DNA from: Pseudo-nitzschia pungens
Taxonomy: Eukaryota > Bacillariophyta > Bacillariophyceae > Bacillariales > Bacillariaceae
Assembly (NCBI GenBank): GCA_037355855.1
Contig: CM074759.1
Span: 7,626,001 to 7,690,000, forward strand
Direction: 5' to 3'
DNA: 64,000 nt
A program made the translations under genes and the position numbers. The notes under the pieces are model-generated. The model was given only the letters and a program-made list of their open reading frames with translations, searched no databases and was not told where the DNA came from. Shown piece by piece: positions 34,101-43,269 of the stretch (within the stretch, counting starts at the first letter, position 1; each line of letters begins with the position of its first letter).

Positions 34101-37041
34101 CAGCCCACCGGTCAAGAGCTTCCTGAAAGTCAACAGCCAATTCCTCACCAGATGTTGAGGAATCAGAGCCAGCACAAAACAAATCTGTGTCATCCACAAA
34201 GGCAAAACCCACAAGAGAAACAAGTTGCAGTGACAATGAAGTGATAAGATGGACACCATGCCCAGCCTGTTGCATCATTCGGAAGACAATTGTTGACACC
34301 AAAGCCCAAAGAGTTGGACCAATACCATTGCCTTGGCCACAACCACTGAGAGGAACAGGTTCATCACCATACACAGGACCTGACCGACCAAAACCAGTTT
34401 TGATGTGGTGCTTGGCAAGTTGCAAAGTAGACAAAAGAACCTCACACACATGTGCAGGAACCCCAAAGCTTTGGAGAGTGAGACCTGCAATGGGATGAGA
34501 GATCCTATCATAGCAGCCCTTAGCATCATTCATAGCAACAGCACCAGATCTGCGCTTCTGCCTCAACACATCACATATGAGCTTCTTGTTCAGGCAGGTG
34601 TTGATGGCCTTGTGGTGTTTCCTGCTTCCATGTTGATCAACAGCCACGGCATTGGCACGTTCAGCATGGGCAAGAATTCGTCTGCCAATCATCTTGTTGT
34701 TGATTTGGAACTCAGGAGACATCAACTGGATGAGTCTCATCTTATCCACTCTATATTCACCAGGTTTCTTGAAGATCTCAACATCAGTGATGACCTGCCA
34801 AGCAGAAGGAGAGAAGCCAACAATCAATGGGACGGATCTCAGGAGAGTGTCAAACTTGTTCAACTGTGGATCAAGGGCAAAAGCCTTGTGGTGGGCAAAA
34901 CTCAAACAAGAAGGTTCACTGGCTGTGCGTTCCCTCTGACGTTTCCAGGCAGCAGCATTGTCAGCTGGACACACTGAATAGTCAAAGGGGGGCAAACTCA
35001 GAATAGAGTCAGGGACTTTGAGACAGGCAAGAAATTCAGAAAGGTATTTGTCAGTGGCAGGAGGAGGGATGTATGTGCCATCAAGGACTTGGGAAGCAGC
35101 ATGGGCAGTGCCTAGGTAGCCAAAATCCTCAATGAAGGAGGGAGTCATGGAAGGAGTGCCAATACACTGCTGTTGACGCCGGACATTGGATTCAGCCATA
35201 GCTGGTACCATAGTAGACTGAGACTCCAAGACCTGTTCAACACCATCATGGCCAACTGCAATAGCGCGCAAGACTGCTGACTTGTTGACACGTCCCCGAA
35301 TAGACCGAGCAGCGAGACCAAGCTCTCGTTGAAGACGTTCCCTACGCATCCTGGCACGAATCTGAGAAGCATGCTGGTTGTGAGGCTTGCCTTCAGCAAG
35401 AAGTGCATCCACCAGGCCTTGATTGAAGGAGTCTCTCCATGAGGGGGCCAATTTCTTCACTGCCCGGTATTGCTTGTAAGCTTGTTTCAGATGGAGGAGA
35501 GCACTGGAAAGGTCACTGTGTTCTCCTTTGTAGAGAGAAAGCTTGCAGGCCAACCTTTTCAAAACAGTATGACTGGTGGACACACCCTGTCTCAACTTAA
35601 CAACACGCCGCCAAAAGTCAATGGTATCACGATAGACTTGCAGCTTAGGTGACCATGGAACCAAACCAGCTCTAGTGTGGCAGAGGGTTTGTGCAACAGA
35701 GAGCCTGAGAGAGGTAGAGGTTTCATGGAGTACTTCATATGTGGTGATGAGATCAGTGCGCACAGAAATATCCCCAGACTGAAACTGAGCCAGTAGGTGC
35801 TCCAGCTTAGCTTGGAGAGAAAACACTCCAGCCTTGAGAAAGCAGTGCCTCACTCGCTTGAAATACCGTTGGCGCAGATGAGGGTGGGAGGACTGGAGTT
35901 TGGAATGAGAGAATCTCACAGGAGGTGGCAAATGTTTGCCCATGAGGCTGCAATTACAAACCTCAATCCAAAGCAGTCTATGGTCAGATTCCATACCATG
36001 GGCACCTCCAAAGGGACAATACCCCGCCCTGAGAACATCAACATTCTCAGAGACCCAAATGGCATCAATTGGTGTTCTGGTAGTGTTGCGGTTGTGAGTG
36101 GCAGGAGGAGAAGACGTACTATGAAGGGTAAGAATGGCATCTCTGAAACCAAGAGCCTTGAGCTCAAAAGACAAGCCATCAGTCCTGACATCAGCATTCT
36201 GGTCAATCCCAACAATGACTTGATCACCTGCACCCAGGCAGACCTGAAGGGCAGCAGTCAAATCCCTGTGAAAGAGAATGCATGGATTGGGACTGAAAAG
36301 ATTTTCAGCGGCTTGAAAGTATCGGTACTGTTGATTCCAGACTGAGCCAAGATCCCTATCATTTTCAACTGGGCAGTAGGCAGAAAACATGGTGACATTG
36401 TAGCCATCCCTGCCCTGAAACTTGACAAAGGACCATCTACCAAGACCAGATGGATCAGCTCCATGTGCAACCTTGTGTGAGCTGAACAGCTGGTCAATGG
36501 AAAAACCTGTACCGCCAGGCTGAAGCCAAGAGCAGGCAGAAGCTTCATGCTTGTTGTTAGCAAGATAAGAAAAACTTGAGGGACTGACATGCTTCATGCG
36601 CCGATTGAAAAGGTCACAGGGCAGGAGTTTGGATTCATTCAAACAATGTTCAGCAAAAAGAGCCACACTGGCATTGCTCTTGACAAATTGACGGGCGTTG
36701 TGCTTGGACATGGACATAAAGGCAGCTCTGCGCTGTGGTCCAATGTTTTGGAATGTGATGATGGTGGAGTTAGAGGATGGAGCTTGAGGAAAGGAATGAC
36801 CAAAAGTGTCAGAATCCTTAGCAGCAAGAGATTCTCCATGAAGAGTTAATTGGACAAAATGAGGGACAGGGGAAGAGTCGGAGGGGGAAAAAGGAGAAAC
36901 AGGAGAAGCATTGATGGGATTTGGATTGAAAGGCATCCCATCACACCTCATATCAGAAGAGCTAACCATGATCAGAAGGAAACCGAGTCTGTCGCACGGA
37001 AGAAAGAGTTGCCGGAGCTGATTTGGTGGAGACATTGGCAT
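31129..37041 (-). CDS. ORF2: endonuclease / reverse transcriptase / RNase H polyprotein
   Basis: Intact 1970-residue ORF. Residues ~85-355 are an EEP endonuclease: ITFQNIGPQRR, AEHCLNE (Glu), VIGIDQNAD (D-x-N) and ESDHRLLW (SDH). RT spans ~790-1060: FKKPGEYRVDKMRLIQLM, then AVAMNDAKGCYDRISHP (first Asp), LSGCGQGNGIGPTLWA (in place of the usual PQGxxLSP-type motif) and GFAFVDDTDLFCAG (catalytic F-V-D-D, ~947). RNase H is at ~1475-1620 with all four acidic positions visible: VCDGSFDPD, YRSELAGI, ALDGDTAL and HQVDSMAK. A Cys/His segment CPLCDADNEKVSHVLSC (~1735) may be a zinc motif, and a C-terminal domain with a Trp/Arg-rich segment (WHNWLLGRWSPRWYQ) follows. The start at 37041 overlaps ORF1 by 80 bp in another frame, so translation probably depends on reinitiation or frameshifting. 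Confidence 0.9.
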   Translation of the reverse strand: MPMSPPNQLRQLFLPCDRLGFLLIMVSSSDMRCDGMPFNPNPINASPVSPFSPSDSSPVPHFVQLTLHGESLAAKDSDTFGHSFPQAPSSNSTIITFQNIGPQRRAAFMSMSKHNARQFVKSNASVALFAEHCLNESKLLPCDLFNRRMKHVSPSSFSYLANNKHEASACSWLQPGGTGFSIDQLFSSHKVAHGADPSGLGRWSFVKFQGRDGYNVTMFSAYCPVENDRDLGSVWNQQYRYFQAAENLFSPNPCILFHRDLTAALQVCLGAGDQVIVGIDQNADVRTDGLSFELKALGFRDAILTLHSTSSPPATHNRNTTRTPIDAIWVSENVDVLRAGYCPFGGAHGMESDHRLLWIEVCNCSLMGKHLPPPVRFSHSKLQSSHPHLRQRYFKRVRHCFLKAGVFSLQAKLEHLLAQFQSGDISVRTDLITTYEVLHETSTSLRLSVAQTLCHTRAGLVPWSPKLQVYRDTIDFWRRVVKLRQGVSTSHTVLKRLACKLSLYKGEHSDLSSALLHLKQAYKQYRAVKKLAPSWRDSFNQGLVDALLAEGKPHNQHASQIRARMRRERLQRELGLAARSIRGRVNKSAVLRAIAVGHDGVEQVLESQSTMVPAMAESNVRRQQQCIGTPSMTPSFIEDFGYLGTAHAASQVLDGTYIPPPATDKYLSEFLACLKVPDSILSLPPFDYSVCPADNAAAWKRQRERTASEPSCLSFAHHKAFALDPQLNKFDTLLRSVPLIVGFSPSAWQVITDVEIFKKPGEYRVDKMRLIQLMSPEFQINNKMIGRRILAHAERANAVAVDQHGSRKHHKAINTCLNKKLICDVLRQKRRSGAVAMNDAKGCYDRISHPIAGLTLQSFGVPAHVCEVLLSTLQLAKHHIKTGFGRSGPVYGDEPVPLSGCGQGNGIGPTLWALVSTIVFRMMQQAGHGVHLITSLSLQLVSLVGFAFVDDTDLFCAGSDSSTSGEELAVDFQEALDRWAGGIIATGGAIEPAKSFCYLIDFKWNGSGWDYRSIADMPGDFSVADKNGNRATLDRFEVDHADKTLGVFISMDGNEEAQIAHLKSQSQSFGSQLRASKCEKRASLYTFKYSFMKSVEYPMPVTQLDEATWTKIIHPALVPVLNKAGMSRTFPRHVFYGPSLYQGFGFIHPYLLQEFSHIATLFQESVRSSQTGRILRLTAESLRLELGIPLHLGVTPYHPFASYVTPCWYKHVWKFFSVHPVSLFEDFPDLPLLRSNDCYLMQAFVNSGFRGADLSLLNHMRMSLKAISLADICTPDGKRLSPMAFQLTSSNHLRDHLDWPRCPPSWPPAAKRLWTKALQTCFLPPCPPPAARALAPSFHLGHWLSAQTASLWPWFLSPSTDRIFFKTSTGWIVSTSQGRGRYRVTSELISDKPACADVLVCPVICGQVVRVVGSSAFVSEPPDMDPLEYNPFDSLPDSPVDAFDALCASPRVLLHQYSLPQAGCQHLVDAIASGTASAVCDGSFDPDLLRGTSAFILSPNTSTKSASLFLTGCNFVSGSPEDQSSYRSELAGIIGVLTCCTALVNLFDIASGSINIALDGDTALKQAQGSWPLVISQKSFDYVYVIRNMISALPISVNFQWVQGHQAGIFLDWWALRNHQVDSMAKAFLSVHRASAHHYPRLVLEPWAFSLNGCKCSRFDQNALHVAISGPPLLQYWQTHHDIPIPQPVMSSIHWCAHLSAFKRLPPGMQRWFVKFASGCIGVGNQLLHYQYQDHSRCPLCDADNEKVSHVLSCKDTGAVTHSVSAFKGPLQKRLEVEQTDPSLVVAIVDLLTRVRKGQTIYPSSYSLAIASAVRAQRTIGWHNWLLGRWSPRWYQIQADYYSHIGSKRSPKRWATAIIHQFFLTSWDLWTYRNERLHGPGGTLDAEQHQSLDASITSELAIGAAGALPQSHSLLQTPFHVLQGYTLTAKRQWLATIHLARKQYAAPVQPVQPYQQEAALLRAWLTGPQG

Positions 37042-39919
37042 GGCTCAAATCACTGACACTAGCATCATGACCGGAAGAGAATGCAATTGCAGCAACTCCA
37101 AGCCTCAATGCAGAGGCTGCATCTTCCCCACCACCGGCAGCAGGAACTGCAGTTGAGGACTCAGGAGAGGCCACAGGGAGGTCACCTGCCATGGCATCAT
37201 GGGGAGGTTCAGGAACTTCAGGGGGAACAACAGGAGAGATACCAGGGGAGGCATCAGGCTTGGCCACATGGGTAGGATCACCGCCAGGAGGAACAGCACC
37301 TGCAGGCGCTGAGGCCTGGACATCAGTGAGATTGGAAGTGCCGGTCGCTAAAGTATCCATGGATTGAGAATCATCAAAACCTCCACCACCACTGTCAGCA
37401 CGGGCTTGGAGGTTAAAGTGCAGATCTAGATCAAAAGTGAGGTCGGGGGCAAGGTCAACTGACAAGTCATCATCAACAAGTTCCCAATCTCTTGCATCCC
37501 CATCACCAAAAAAGGGAAGAGAGTCATCCTGCAGTGGATCTGCAGCAGGTGCAGTTTCCACAACACAATTGACAGCAGCATCCCAATGGTAAGCTTCCAT
37601 TTCAGTCAAGCACTCAGAAGAGAACCATTGGCGAACACAAGAACCATAATGAGCTTCCAGTATAATAGGCAGGAAAGACAACATGGCCATAGCTTCAGCC
37701 TTGGTGGTGATATTGTACAAAGCAAGGATCTCGCCTCGGTATGAACTGGTATCAACAGAAAGAAAAAGAGGCCATGACCAATTGTCACGGGTTCGGATGC
37801 CCAGAAGCACACTGCGCAGTGTCTTCAAACCCAGCCCTAGGCCCAAGTCAACTGGAAGATCAAGATCAACTACCCCCAGAACAGGAGCAGTTTCATGGCT
37901 CTCAATAAATTTGGCTTGGCGGTGCTTAGCCTGGCGAACAGTCTTGAGCTTGGAGGGGGGAAGAGGTCTGTCAGAAGGATTGGTAGCTGTCTCAATAAAC
38001 TTGTAGAATTTACCATCAGGTAAAGAGGCAATGTCTGAAGGTTTGCAACGGTTGAACTGGGCTTTGAGGAGCTTAACAGTTTGGGCGCGCTTTGTTGCAT
38101 CACATAAAACATGAGCAGCCAGAACCGGATTGGGATCAGGAGTTCTGGAGTTGTCAAGGCTGATATTCTTCCTGATAACAGCAATAGGACACGCCTGAAA
38201 CCTGGGATGAGTTTGAAGCAATTCGTTGTAGTGGTCAAGATCAAAACTCTGCATGTAAGATCCAAGGAGAAAGCCACATGTGACAATAACTGGGGCCTGT
38301 ATGTGGTCATATTTCAGGTCCATATCACGGTCTCTGAGCCTCTGGAGCAATTGTGCTGAAAAGAGTGTCTCCAGGGAAGCACTGTGGCCCACAAAGAAGC
38401 GTAGATGAGGAGCAGTTCTACTGCGAAGCCAGAGCTGAGCAACATACAATTCCAAGGTCTTCCTGTCAGGAAGTGTCGTCCAAAACTTGGTAACAGGCTT
38501 GGCCTTGGGGTTGAGCCTGGCTCTGGAGGGAAAAACATACAACACCAGGCGCTTGTCAACAGTCCATAGAAGATCCAAAGCTTCCTTGAGAGACTTGAGC
38601 AGCTCATCATATAGTTCCCCAGGGCGTTGTGACATCAACCTTGGAAGGGACAGAGTGACATAAGAACTATGAGAACACTTGGTGCCAGCAGTGACATCCA
38701 CTGGAGCTCTAGAATCACTGGAGCAAACCCCCCGGCGTTGGAGGAAATGCCCAGCAGAGGAGGACAAGACAGTAGCATCACCACCACCAGGAAGAAAGGA
38801 CACTGATTTGGAAGTGGAAGCATCATCAACTGCAGTTGGCGCAGGTGTAGGAGGTCGCTTCTTGAAATGCCAGTGGGAGCCAAGCACCTGATTGGCTGCC
38901 AACCAAACTCTTCCTTCAGTGCTGGGCAAAAGGTTACCTTCACAATACAGGTCATCAAAACACTCAGGAGACATCTTGGCCAAACCAATAAGACATCTCT
39001 TCAGAGCATGGCCTGAAGGTTGCTTGGTCCAGTCTGCAGAGGCTTGAAAGCAGAGAGAAGCAAGGGAAACCAGGGATTCCACAGAAGCAGTTCTCCACTC
39101 AGGGTTGTCAGGAAAAGCTTGAGCATATGCTGGAGGGATGGCAGACTGACAGACATCGTGGATGGATTTCTTGTCATTCCCATCTTTCTTGCTGAAGAAG
39201 TGAGTAGGACTAGGACACCCAGTCCATAGCCGGGATCCTGCTGGAGTTTTACGAAGAGTGTGGATAGGGGTGGGAATGGAAGCACGACCAGTAAAAGGCC
39301 CCTTACCGTAGAAGCACCAGAGGAAGGAATCTGAGTGAGCTTTGTTGGCAGCAGCCAGGGCTTTCTTGCGCAGGGCATGTCGCTCTGCAGACGGTGTGTC
39401 AGAAAGAAATGCAAGAGTAGCTTGTTTCAGACTAGACTTGGAAGGAGAGACCTTGGAAGGAGGGTGCTTAGAGTCTGAGTGCTCAGAGCCTGGCTGGCCA
39501 TCCCTAGACGTCGCACTGTTGGACTTTCCACTGTTGGGCTTCCCACTGTTGGACGTCCCACTGTTGGAATTTCCACTGTTGGACTTCCCACTGTTGGACT
39601 TCCCACTGTCAGACGTCCCACTGTCGGACTGCCCACTGCCTGAATGCCCTGTGTCTGAATGCCCAGTGCCTGACTGCTCAGTGCTCATATCAACATCATC
39701 TAGTGCACCAGTAGACACAGCAGAAGTGAAGGACATATCATCATCAGAAGGGAGTGAATCCCTAGCTGTACGGGGAGAGGGAGGGGGAGAGGGAGTAGCC
39801 TGAAGAACGGAACCAGCAGGTAGTCGGCGGGAAGGGGTCCCCGTAAAGGCGCGTTTGTTTGAAGGAGTGTTAGCCAAGGGAGACCTTTTTCGCCTGGAAG
39901 CTGGCGGGGGGGGAGGCAT
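36962..39919 (-). CDS. ORF1 of the non-LTR element
   Basis: Intact 985-residue ORF from ATG 39919 (MPPPPPASRRKRSPL). The N-terminus is basic and Pro/Ser-rich. Residues ~73-135 are a tandem array of SNSGKSNSG-type units (15-18-bp DNA repeats at 39524-39690). The middle (~170-330) contains FLWCFYGKGPFTGRASI, IHDVCQSAIPPAYAQAF and a Trp/Cys-bearing segment. Beyond that (~390-800) is a globular region with VTLSLPRLMSQRPGELYDEL and FFVGHSASLETLFSAQ. The C-terminus is acidic and Pro-rich. No CCHC knuckle, RRM or esterase motif was recognised, so the RNA-binding function normal for ORF1 proteins is inferred only from position. It ends inside ORF2. Confidence 0.8.
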   Translation of the reverse strand: MPPPPPASRRKRSPLANTPSNKRAFTGTPSRRLPAGSVLQATPSPPPSPRTARDSLPSDDDMSFTSAVSTGALDDVDMSTEQSGTGHSDTGHSGSGQSDSGTSDSGKSNSGKSNSGNSNSGTSNSGKPNSGKSNSATSRDGQPGSEHSDSKHPPSKVSPSKSSLKQATLAFLSDTPSAERHALRKKALAAANKAHSDSFLWCFYGKGPFTGRASIPTPIHTLRKTPAGSRLWTGCPSPTHFFSKKDGNDKKSIHDVCQSAIPPAYAQAFPDNPEWRTASVESLVSLASLCFQASADWTKQPSGHALKRCLIGLAKMSPECFDDLYCEGNLLPSTEGRVWLAANQVLGSHWHFKKRPPTPAPTAVDDASTSKSVSFLPGGGDATVLSSSAGHFLQRRGVCSSDSRAPVDVTAGTKCSHSSYVTLSLPRLMSQRPGELYDELLKSLKEALDLLWTVDKRLVLYVFPSRARLNPKAKPVTKFWTTLPDRKTLELYVAQLWLRSRTAPHLRFFVGHSASLETLFSAQLLQRLRDRDMDLKYDHIQAPVIVTCGFLLGSYMQSFDLDHYNELLQTHPRFQACPIAVIRKNISLDNSRTPDPNPVLAAHVLCDATKRAQTVKLLKAQFNRCKPSDIASLPDGKFYKFIETATNPSDRPLPPSKLKTVRQAKHRQAKFIESHETAPVLGVVDLDLPVDLGLGLGLKTLRSVLLGIRTRDNWSWPLFLSVDTSSYRGEILALYNITTKAEAMAMLSFLPIILEAHYGSCVRQWFSSECLTEMEAYHWDAAVNCVVETAPAADPLQDDSLPFFGDGDARDWELVDDDLSVDLAPDLTFDLDLHFNLQARADSGGGGFDDSQSMDTLATGTSNLTDVQASAPAGAVPPGGDPTHVAKPDASPGISPVVPPEVPEPPHDAMAGDLPVASPESSTAVPAAGGGEDAASALRLGVAAIAFSSGHDASVSDLSHANVSTKSAPATLSSVRQTRFPSDHG

Positions 39920-41920
39920 GGTGGGGCGAGGATCGTCTGAATAGGCGTGTTGGCTCGGGCGCTGGTAGGCTGTCAGTGTTAACCTGTATGGATATATACA
40001 GATGGGTGTATTCTACACTGCTCTGGGATGTGCAAGTGCCAGGTGATGACAAAGGCCGGGGCAGGAGAAGCACCGGTTGATGACAAAGGCCGGGGCAGGG
40101 GAAGCACCAGTTGATGACAAAGGCCGGGGCAGGAGAAGCACCAGTTGAGAGCAAAGCAACAACTGAAAAGCAATCAGTTGGGTGTCGGACCAACAGCAGA
40201 CACGCCTCTTGGATGTGCAAGTGCCAGGTGATGACAGAGGCCGAAGCAGGGGAAGCACCGGTTGATGACAAAGGCCGGGGCAGGAGAAGCACCGGTTGAT
40301 GACAAAGGCCGGGGCAGGAGAAGCACCGGTTGAGGGCAAACAACAGCTGAAACGCAAGCAATTGGGTGCTGGACCAACAGCAGACACGCCTCTTGGATGT
40401 GCAAGTGCCAGGTGATGACAAAGGCCGGGGCAGGAGAAGCACCGGTTGAGGGAAAAGGCCGGGGCAGGAGAAGCACCGGTGGAGGGCAAATCAACAGCAG
40501 AAAACCTCCAGTGGAGTGCAGGAGCAACTACTGAATCGCCGCGCTTGAAAGGAGAAGCACCAGTGGAGTACAAAGGCCGGGGCAGGAGAAGCACCGATTG
40601 AGGGCAAACAACAGCTGAAAAGCAAGCAAGTGGGTGCTGGACCAACAGCAGACACGCTTCTTGGATGTGCAAGTGCCAGGTGATGAAAAGGCCGGAGCAG
40701 GTGAAGCACCGGTTGAGGGCAAATGCCAGGGCAGGAGAAGCACCGGTGGAGGGCAATCAACAGCAGAAAACCGCCAGTGGAGTGCAGGATCACCAACTGA
40801 ACCGCCGCGCTTGAAAGGAGAAGCACCAGTGGAGTACAAAGGCCGGGGCAGGAGAAGCACCGATTGAGGGCAAACAACAGCTGAAAAGCAAGCAAGTGGG
40901 TGCTGGACCAACAGCAGACACGCTTCTTGGATGTGCAAGTGCCAGGTGATGAAAAGGCCGGAGCAGGTGAAGCACCGGTTGAGGGCAAATGCCAGGGCAG
41001 GAGAAGCACCGGTGGAGGGCAATCAACAGCAGAAAACCGCCAGTGGAGTGCAGGAGCACCAACTGAACCGCCGCGCTTGAATGGAGAAGCACCAGTGGTG
41101 GACAAAGGCCGGGGCAGGAGAAGCACCGATTGAGGGCAAACAACAGCTGAAAAGCAAGCAAGTGGGTGCTGGACCAACAGCAGACACGCGTCTTGGATGT
41201 GCAAGTGCCAGGTGATGAAAAGGCCGGAGCAGGTGAAGCACCGGTTGAGGGCAAATGCCAGGGCAGGAGAAGCACTGGTGGAGGGCAATCAACAGCAGAA
41301 AACCTCCAGTGGAGTGCAGGATCACCAACTGAAACGCCGCGCTTGAATGGAGAAGTACCCGGTGTTGACAAAGGCCGGGGCAGGAGAAGCACCGGTTGTT
41401 GACAAAGGCCGGGAAGGAGAAGCACCGGTTGAGAGCAAAGGCCGGGGCAGGAGAAGCACCGGTTGAGAGCAAAGCAACAACTGAAAAGCAGGCAATTGGG
41501 GTTGGACCAACAGCAGACACGCCTCTTGGATGTGCAAGTGCCAGGTGTTGACAAAGGCCGGAGCAGGTGAAGCACCGGTTGAGGGCAAAGGCCGGGGCAA
41601 GAGAAGCACCGGTGGAAGGCAATCAACAGTAGAAAACCTCCAGTGGAGTGCAGGAGCACCGGGAAACAGGGTACAGCAGCAACAACAGGTCCAACGTTGG
41701 TCTGGACAAGGAAAAACTCCAGGGGAACCAAAAGAAAAGACTGGAGCACTTCCAGAAGAATCACGTTCGAAACCCACAGAGGTGCTCTGGAGTTACAGAA
41801 TTTAGAAACTCCAGCAGACCACTGCAAATCGTGTAGAAACAAACCGACAACTGGCTTGTAACAAAGACCTAGGACCAGGGAAGGTGCTTGCGTGGAGGGG
41901 GGCTTTAGTAGGAACACTTA
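39920..41920 (-). repeat. 5' leader of the non-LTR element, higher-order tandem array A
   Basis: Built from a ~35-bp subunit with the core aggccggggcaggagaagca and ccggttgagggcaaa. The subunits are organised in units of ~266 bp, each containing a ccaacagcagacacgc...ttggatgtgcaagtgccagg landmark (near 40190, 40372, 40641, 40907, 41173 and 41508). Because the units are in phase with codons, several long frames stay open on the minus strand (up to 375 residues, repeating CFSCPGLC/LLLPRPLS). They lack domain content and are read here as non-coding promoter or leader monomers. Confidence 0.65.
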
Positions 41921-42826
41921 GGGACCGGGGGATATCAATGGCAGGGCACACTTAAAAGGCTCAGGAGGGAACTTGAAGTTCAAACTCGCAAGTACTTTTA
42001 AGTGGAAACAGTATCCAGGGGCAATTGGCGTGGAAACAGGGACCTTGAGCGAGACACTTAGGGACCAGGGAAACAGTGGAAACAGTATCCGGGGGCAATT
42101 GGCTTGAAAACAGGGACCTTGAGCGATACACTTAGGGACCAGGGAAGCTGCTTGCTTGAAAACAGGGGCTTTAGTAGAAACACCTAGGGACCAGGGGGAG
42201 GCGTGTGTCTTGAAAACAGTGTCGAACTTGAAGTTCAAGTTGGGGTTGCTTAAGAGCGAAAACACTTAGGGATCAGGGAACTCGCGAACCCTTAGGGACC
42301 AGGGGAATTGTAGTCTTGAAAACAAGGGGCAGTAGTAGCTGTAGTCTTGGAAACAAGAGTGCAATAAGTAAGAGGTACTTAGGGATCGGTTGGTCTTGGC
42401 TTGAAAACAGGTGTAGTAGGGGGAGCCTTAAGCGAAAACACTTAGGGACTAGGGGGCTTGGCTAGGAAACAGGGGTACTCTTAAGTGAGAAACACTTAAG
42501 GAGTAGTGGGCAATTGGCTTGAAAATAAAGGGGGGAACTGGAAGATATGCTCGCGCGAACTTGCAAGGACTTAAGGATCAGCGAGTAGGAACCTTCTAGA
42601 AGGGGGGGTGTATATGTGTTCGACAACTTCAACTTGAAAAGACTTAGGGAACTCAGCAAGGAACCTTGAAGAATGTAGAACGTTAAGTGGGTATCACTTA
42701 AGGGGCTTGAAAGACTGTATAGCGTTAAATAATAAGGTAGCTTGAAAACAGATCAAAAAAACCGAGCTCGGAGACAAAGCGGAACAGAAGCAGCTGTAGA
42801 ATTAGTACTGGAACCACTGTAGGAAA
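41921..42826 (-). repeat. 5' leader, tandem array B (acttagggaccaggg type)
   Basis: Irregular repeats of a ~60-90-bp unit centred on cacttagggaccaggg and cttgaaaacaggg, with about ten recognisable copies between 41920 and 42490 and increasing decay towards 42700. No ORF is supported. This array lies between array A and the transcription-start end of the element. Confidence 0.6.
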
Positions 42827-43069
42827 TTATGTGTCCTTGTTTTCGTGTTGGTGCTGTTGTTGCCGAATCGATCGACCGACCGGCAGAGGAAACAAGCAAC
42901 CACAGCAACCAAAGGAAGCAAGGAGCAGCCAAACAAACAGCAGAATCAGATAGGGGAGGTCTCTGTTGATAGGTGTAGTGCTTGGTTGTGTTGTAGGAGC
43001 TTTAGAAGTGAGTGAGATATCAAAGGGGAAAGTTGTGTAGAAATCTACGTGTTTTAAGTACTGGAACAT
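42827..43069 (-). CDS. Small ORF at the 5' end of the non-LTR element, one membrane helix
   Basis: 80 residues from ATG 43069 (MFQYLKHVDFYTTFPF), 36 bp inside the element's 5' end. It has one hydrophobic segment, YLILLFVWLLLASFGCCGC, followed by a basic Arg/Gln/His tail. It lies outside the repeat arrays. There is no recognised family and it may be a chance frame. It is listed because it is the first ATG frame of the presumed transcript. Confidence 0.25.
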   Translation of the reverse strand: MFQYLKHVDFYTTFPFDISLTSKAPTTQPSTTPINRDLPYLILLFVWLLLASFGCCGCLFPLPVGRSIRQQQHQHENKDT

Positions 43070-43105
43070 CGGAACGTCGGACAAAATCGCGCGTCGCAAA
43101 ATTGT

Positions 43106-43269
43106 TCATCAATCATAACCTTCAGCAGCCAAGCTAATAATCTTATTTGCAATTAGAGCACAAATACTCTCATCAATCATAACCTTCAGCAGCCAAGCTA
43201 ATAATCTTATTTGCAATTAGAGCACAAATACTCTCATCAATCATAACCTTCAGCAGCCAAGCTACTAAT
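43106..43269. repeat. 64-bp minisatellite, right block
   Basis: Continues the left block across the element. It starts with the duplicated 19 bp and runs for about 2.5 units (period 64, landmarks at 43149 and 43213), ending at about 43269. Two units read gctaataatc and the last reads gctactaatt, so the copies differ slightly. Confidence 0.85.

Larger units (their letters stand above)
30829..43105 (-). mobile_element. Full-length non-LTR retrotransposon (EEP endonuclease-RT-RNase H)
   Basis: A 12.3-kb element on the minus strand. Its 3' end is a short (ATT)n tail (30829-30841 on the plus strand reads aataataataata). Both flanks carry the same 19 bp (tcatcaatcataaccttca, 30810-30828 and 43106-43124), as expected for a target-site duplication from target-primed reverse transcription. 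Order in the element: ~3.2-kb repeat-built 5' leader, ORF1, ORF2 (overlapping by 80 bp), and a 290-bp 3' UTR. Both long ORFs are open throughout, so the copy looks young and potentially active. The domain set (apurinic-type endonuclease, RT, RNase H) matches I/Ambal-like elements seen in diatoms; the clade needs a tree. Confidence 0.85.

Noticed and set aside
40013..41917. Several long minus-strand ORFs (up to 375 residues) with CFSCPGLC/LLLPRPLS repeats
   Set aside because: They lie entirely in the tandem array of the element's 5' leader. The open frames follow from repeat units in phase with codons, several frames are open at once, and no domain or signal is present.
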